This document shows, piece after piece, positions 62,204-64,000 of a stretch of DNA of 64,000 nt. This stretch comes from Aptenodytes patagonicus. Lineage: Eukaryota; Chordata; Aves; Sphenisciformes; Spheniscidae. The stretch is taken from NCBI RefSeq assembly GCF_965638725.1, contig NC_134975.1:372861-436860 (forward strand), read 5' to 3'. Every line of letters begins with the position of its first letter. Within the stretch, counting starts at the first letter, position 1. A program made the position numbers and the translations under genes. The notes below the pieces were generated by a model that saw nothing but the letters and a program-made list of their open reading frames with translations, searched no databases and was not told where the DNA came from.

Positions 62204-64000
62204 GGAGAGCGACAAAGTCTGTTTCACTTTTGAATGATCAGGAAGGAGGGAGATTTCTCTTCCTGGTTCTAAGGCATTGGTTGAACTGAGATCCAGCCCC
62301 TTTCTAGCAGGGCTTTAGGCGATATATTTACTTACATTGCTCTGCCGGTGCTGGGAAGTAGCAGTTAGACAGCTGGGGAGGAAAAGAATCGGAGATGCCC
62401 ATCCCATTTTTACCCTTTCCTGAAGGCACTGGGATTTTTTCAGTCTCCAAAGCCTGTCCTTTGAATCAGTGGAGACCTGTGGATTTGGTGACTCAACAGC
62501 AACTAGAATAGGAGTTTCACACCCTACTAGCACCTAAGAGAGGCTGTGGTGTAGCTGGGGTGGGAGGCAACCACTAGCTGAAAATGTTTCTGGGATGTCA
62601 GGAGGGACAGGACCCGGCCAAGGCTTGGGAAGGATCTCAGCACCCTTTGGGACAGCATCTGCAGAGCTGTTTGGGAGGACTCTAACATCTCTTGGGTGAC
62701 CCTAAGGGTTCGAATGTACAACTCGCTGCAGGGCAGGGCCTTCCTGGCTGTCAGAAGAAATTTCTGCCGCTCCTGACCCCTGGGACATCAGCTTTGCCCT
62801 TGGGGTAAGGTGGGACATCAGACTAACACCCTGTAGAGACTGCTATGGATCAAAGATGCTCACTTGTCCCTGGAGATTGCTGGTGCCTCCAAGACCTTGC
62901 AAGGTCTCAGCAGGTTTCTCTGATCTTCAGCGACACAGCTGAGAGTCTGGACTGATGCTTTTCCTTCCTTTTCCTCCTCTTTAAATGCCTTTACTTTCAA
63001 AAATTGTTGTTGTCCCTTCTTTCCAGCATCGTTCATTTGCCATTGCCTTTCAACCGGGTTTCCAGTCCAGGTGGTTTTCAGGCACATAAGCAGGAAGAGT
63101 CATTGCTATTCCCTCCCATCTCAGCTGTGATGAAGAGAGAAAGGCTTTAAGTGCTTTCATTTGAGCTTTACAAGAAACAGGTCAAGAGAGGGCAGCAAAG
63201 CCACCAGGGTTTGCCATGCTGGTGGTGGCACAGCACCATTTTCCCAGTTTCTCTCTAACAAGAAAGAGAAAACAGCCCTTGAAATGTAGAAAAACACTTT
63301 AATGCAGTCATTTTGCATATAAAAGTTTATATAAAACTGCTTACTAAGCTTCCTGACCCCAATGTATACATATAAATTGCAGAAAGGCAGAGTTCAAGCT
63401 CTTTCTGTTCATCTTTACTCCTCCAACCTCTGATTTCTCCCACCCCACGACTCTGAGAAAGGCAGCTGAAATCCACAGGGTTCAACACCAAAGCCTTAAA
63501 ATGTGTATGTTCTTGCCAATACTGTGAGGTTTTTGGCTCATAAGAGGTCTTGGTGGGAAAATAGCAGATACCACGCTTAATTCAGTGGTATCCTCTTTTC
63601 CTTTCTAGTGCCTAAACCAGGAACCAGAGCCAGCTTCTTCAGCCCTGCAGGAACGTCATTGTTGAATGTCAACAGTCAACATTGCTGAATGTCAAGGAAA
63701 AATTGGAAAGGATGGGAGAAGAGTAGAAGGGATTAAAGCCGTGAAATCGGTGTCCCAGGCGTTGTTGCACAAATTATAGGCTTCATTTTCCTGCTCGTCC
63801 CAGGGTCATATTCCCTAGCAAAATCTTGGAGAGTACCCAAATGTTAAAAAATCCAGAGGTCTGCCCAAGTTGATCCCTTCTCAGTCTGCTGCTCTTGACA
63901 ACCCCATGAGAATGAGATCCAAAGGGGATACCGGGACTCATTTTCTCCACTTTTTTCCTTACCGTCCATAGAGTCCCGAAATATAGTGTGGTTTCCCGGA
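62204..64000. other. Right end of window, no gene seen
   Basis: Holds the TRIM-E 5' flank. No RING, coiled-coil or B30.2 exon, tRNA or clear repeat was recognised. TTTAAT/TATAAA-rich sequence near 63300-63340 might be the 3' flank of a further gene outside the window, but nothing shows it. Confidence 0.5.
62222..62231 (-). promoter_or_regulatory. Degenerate ISRE-like motif at TRIM-E start
   Basis: The minus strand reads AAAAGTGAAA, one base from GAAANNGAAA, about 18 nt upstream of the TRIM-E ATG. Its position fits the exact sites at TRIM-A and TRIM-B, so it is probably a decayed form of the same element. Confidence 0.4.

Overview
The window is bird nuclear DNA from the TRIM-rich arm of an MHC-B-like region. 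The evidence for a bird is CR1 LINE fragments (one at 58820-58910 ends in the avian ATTCTATG tail), vertebrate multi-exon genes with very small exons, and the gene set itself: TRIM7, a HEP21-type Ly6/uPAR gene, a tRNA cluster and a run of RING/B-box/coiled-coil/B30.2 genes. This matches what I recall of the chicken extended MHC-B. The species cannot be fixed. The CR1 3' end looks like the type common outside Galliformes, but that is a weak cue.

Layout. (1) 2924-12164, minus: a complete seven-exon TRIM7, 474 codons, with a large 3' intron. (2) 16409-17828, minus: a three-exon secreted Ly6/uPAR gene matching HEP21. (3) 18301-27356: thirteen apparently intact tRNA genes on both strands (3 Lys-CTT, 4 Glu, 5 Val, 1 intron-bearing Leu-CAA) and one decayed tRNA-Val. 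(4) 29271-34503, minus: an intact TRIM (TRIM-A). (5) 38646-42340, plus: an intact TRIM in the opposite orientation (TRIM-B). (6) 43520-47286, minus: a TRIM copy with no RING/B-box exon and a shortened coiled coil (TRIM-C). (7) 50271-55396, minus: an intact TRIM with an extended C-terminus (TRIM-D). (8) 57304-62203, minus: a decayed TRIM (TRIM-E). The two ends of the window and the spacers hold no gene I can support.

The TRIM genes share one exon plan: about 420 nt (RING + B-box), 96, 231, 23, about 116, a 27- or 30-nt micro-exon where found, and a final B30.2 exon of about 515 nt. Phases are constant (0,0,0,2,1,1), so the array arose by duplication of whole genes and partial genes. Intact members should be E3 ubiquitin ligases that pick targets through the B30.2 domain. 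Exact interferon-response-like motifs (GAAANNGAAA) sit about 30-36 nt upstream of the start codons of TRIM-A and TRIM-B, and a one-mismatch version lies just upstream of TRIM-E, which suggests an interferon-driven innate immune set.

The least expected items are this start-proximal ISRE-like element, the RING-less TRIM-C that stays in frame by using splice sites inside its coiled-coil exon, and a four-copy TATA-bearing dispersed repeat that I cannot assign to a family.
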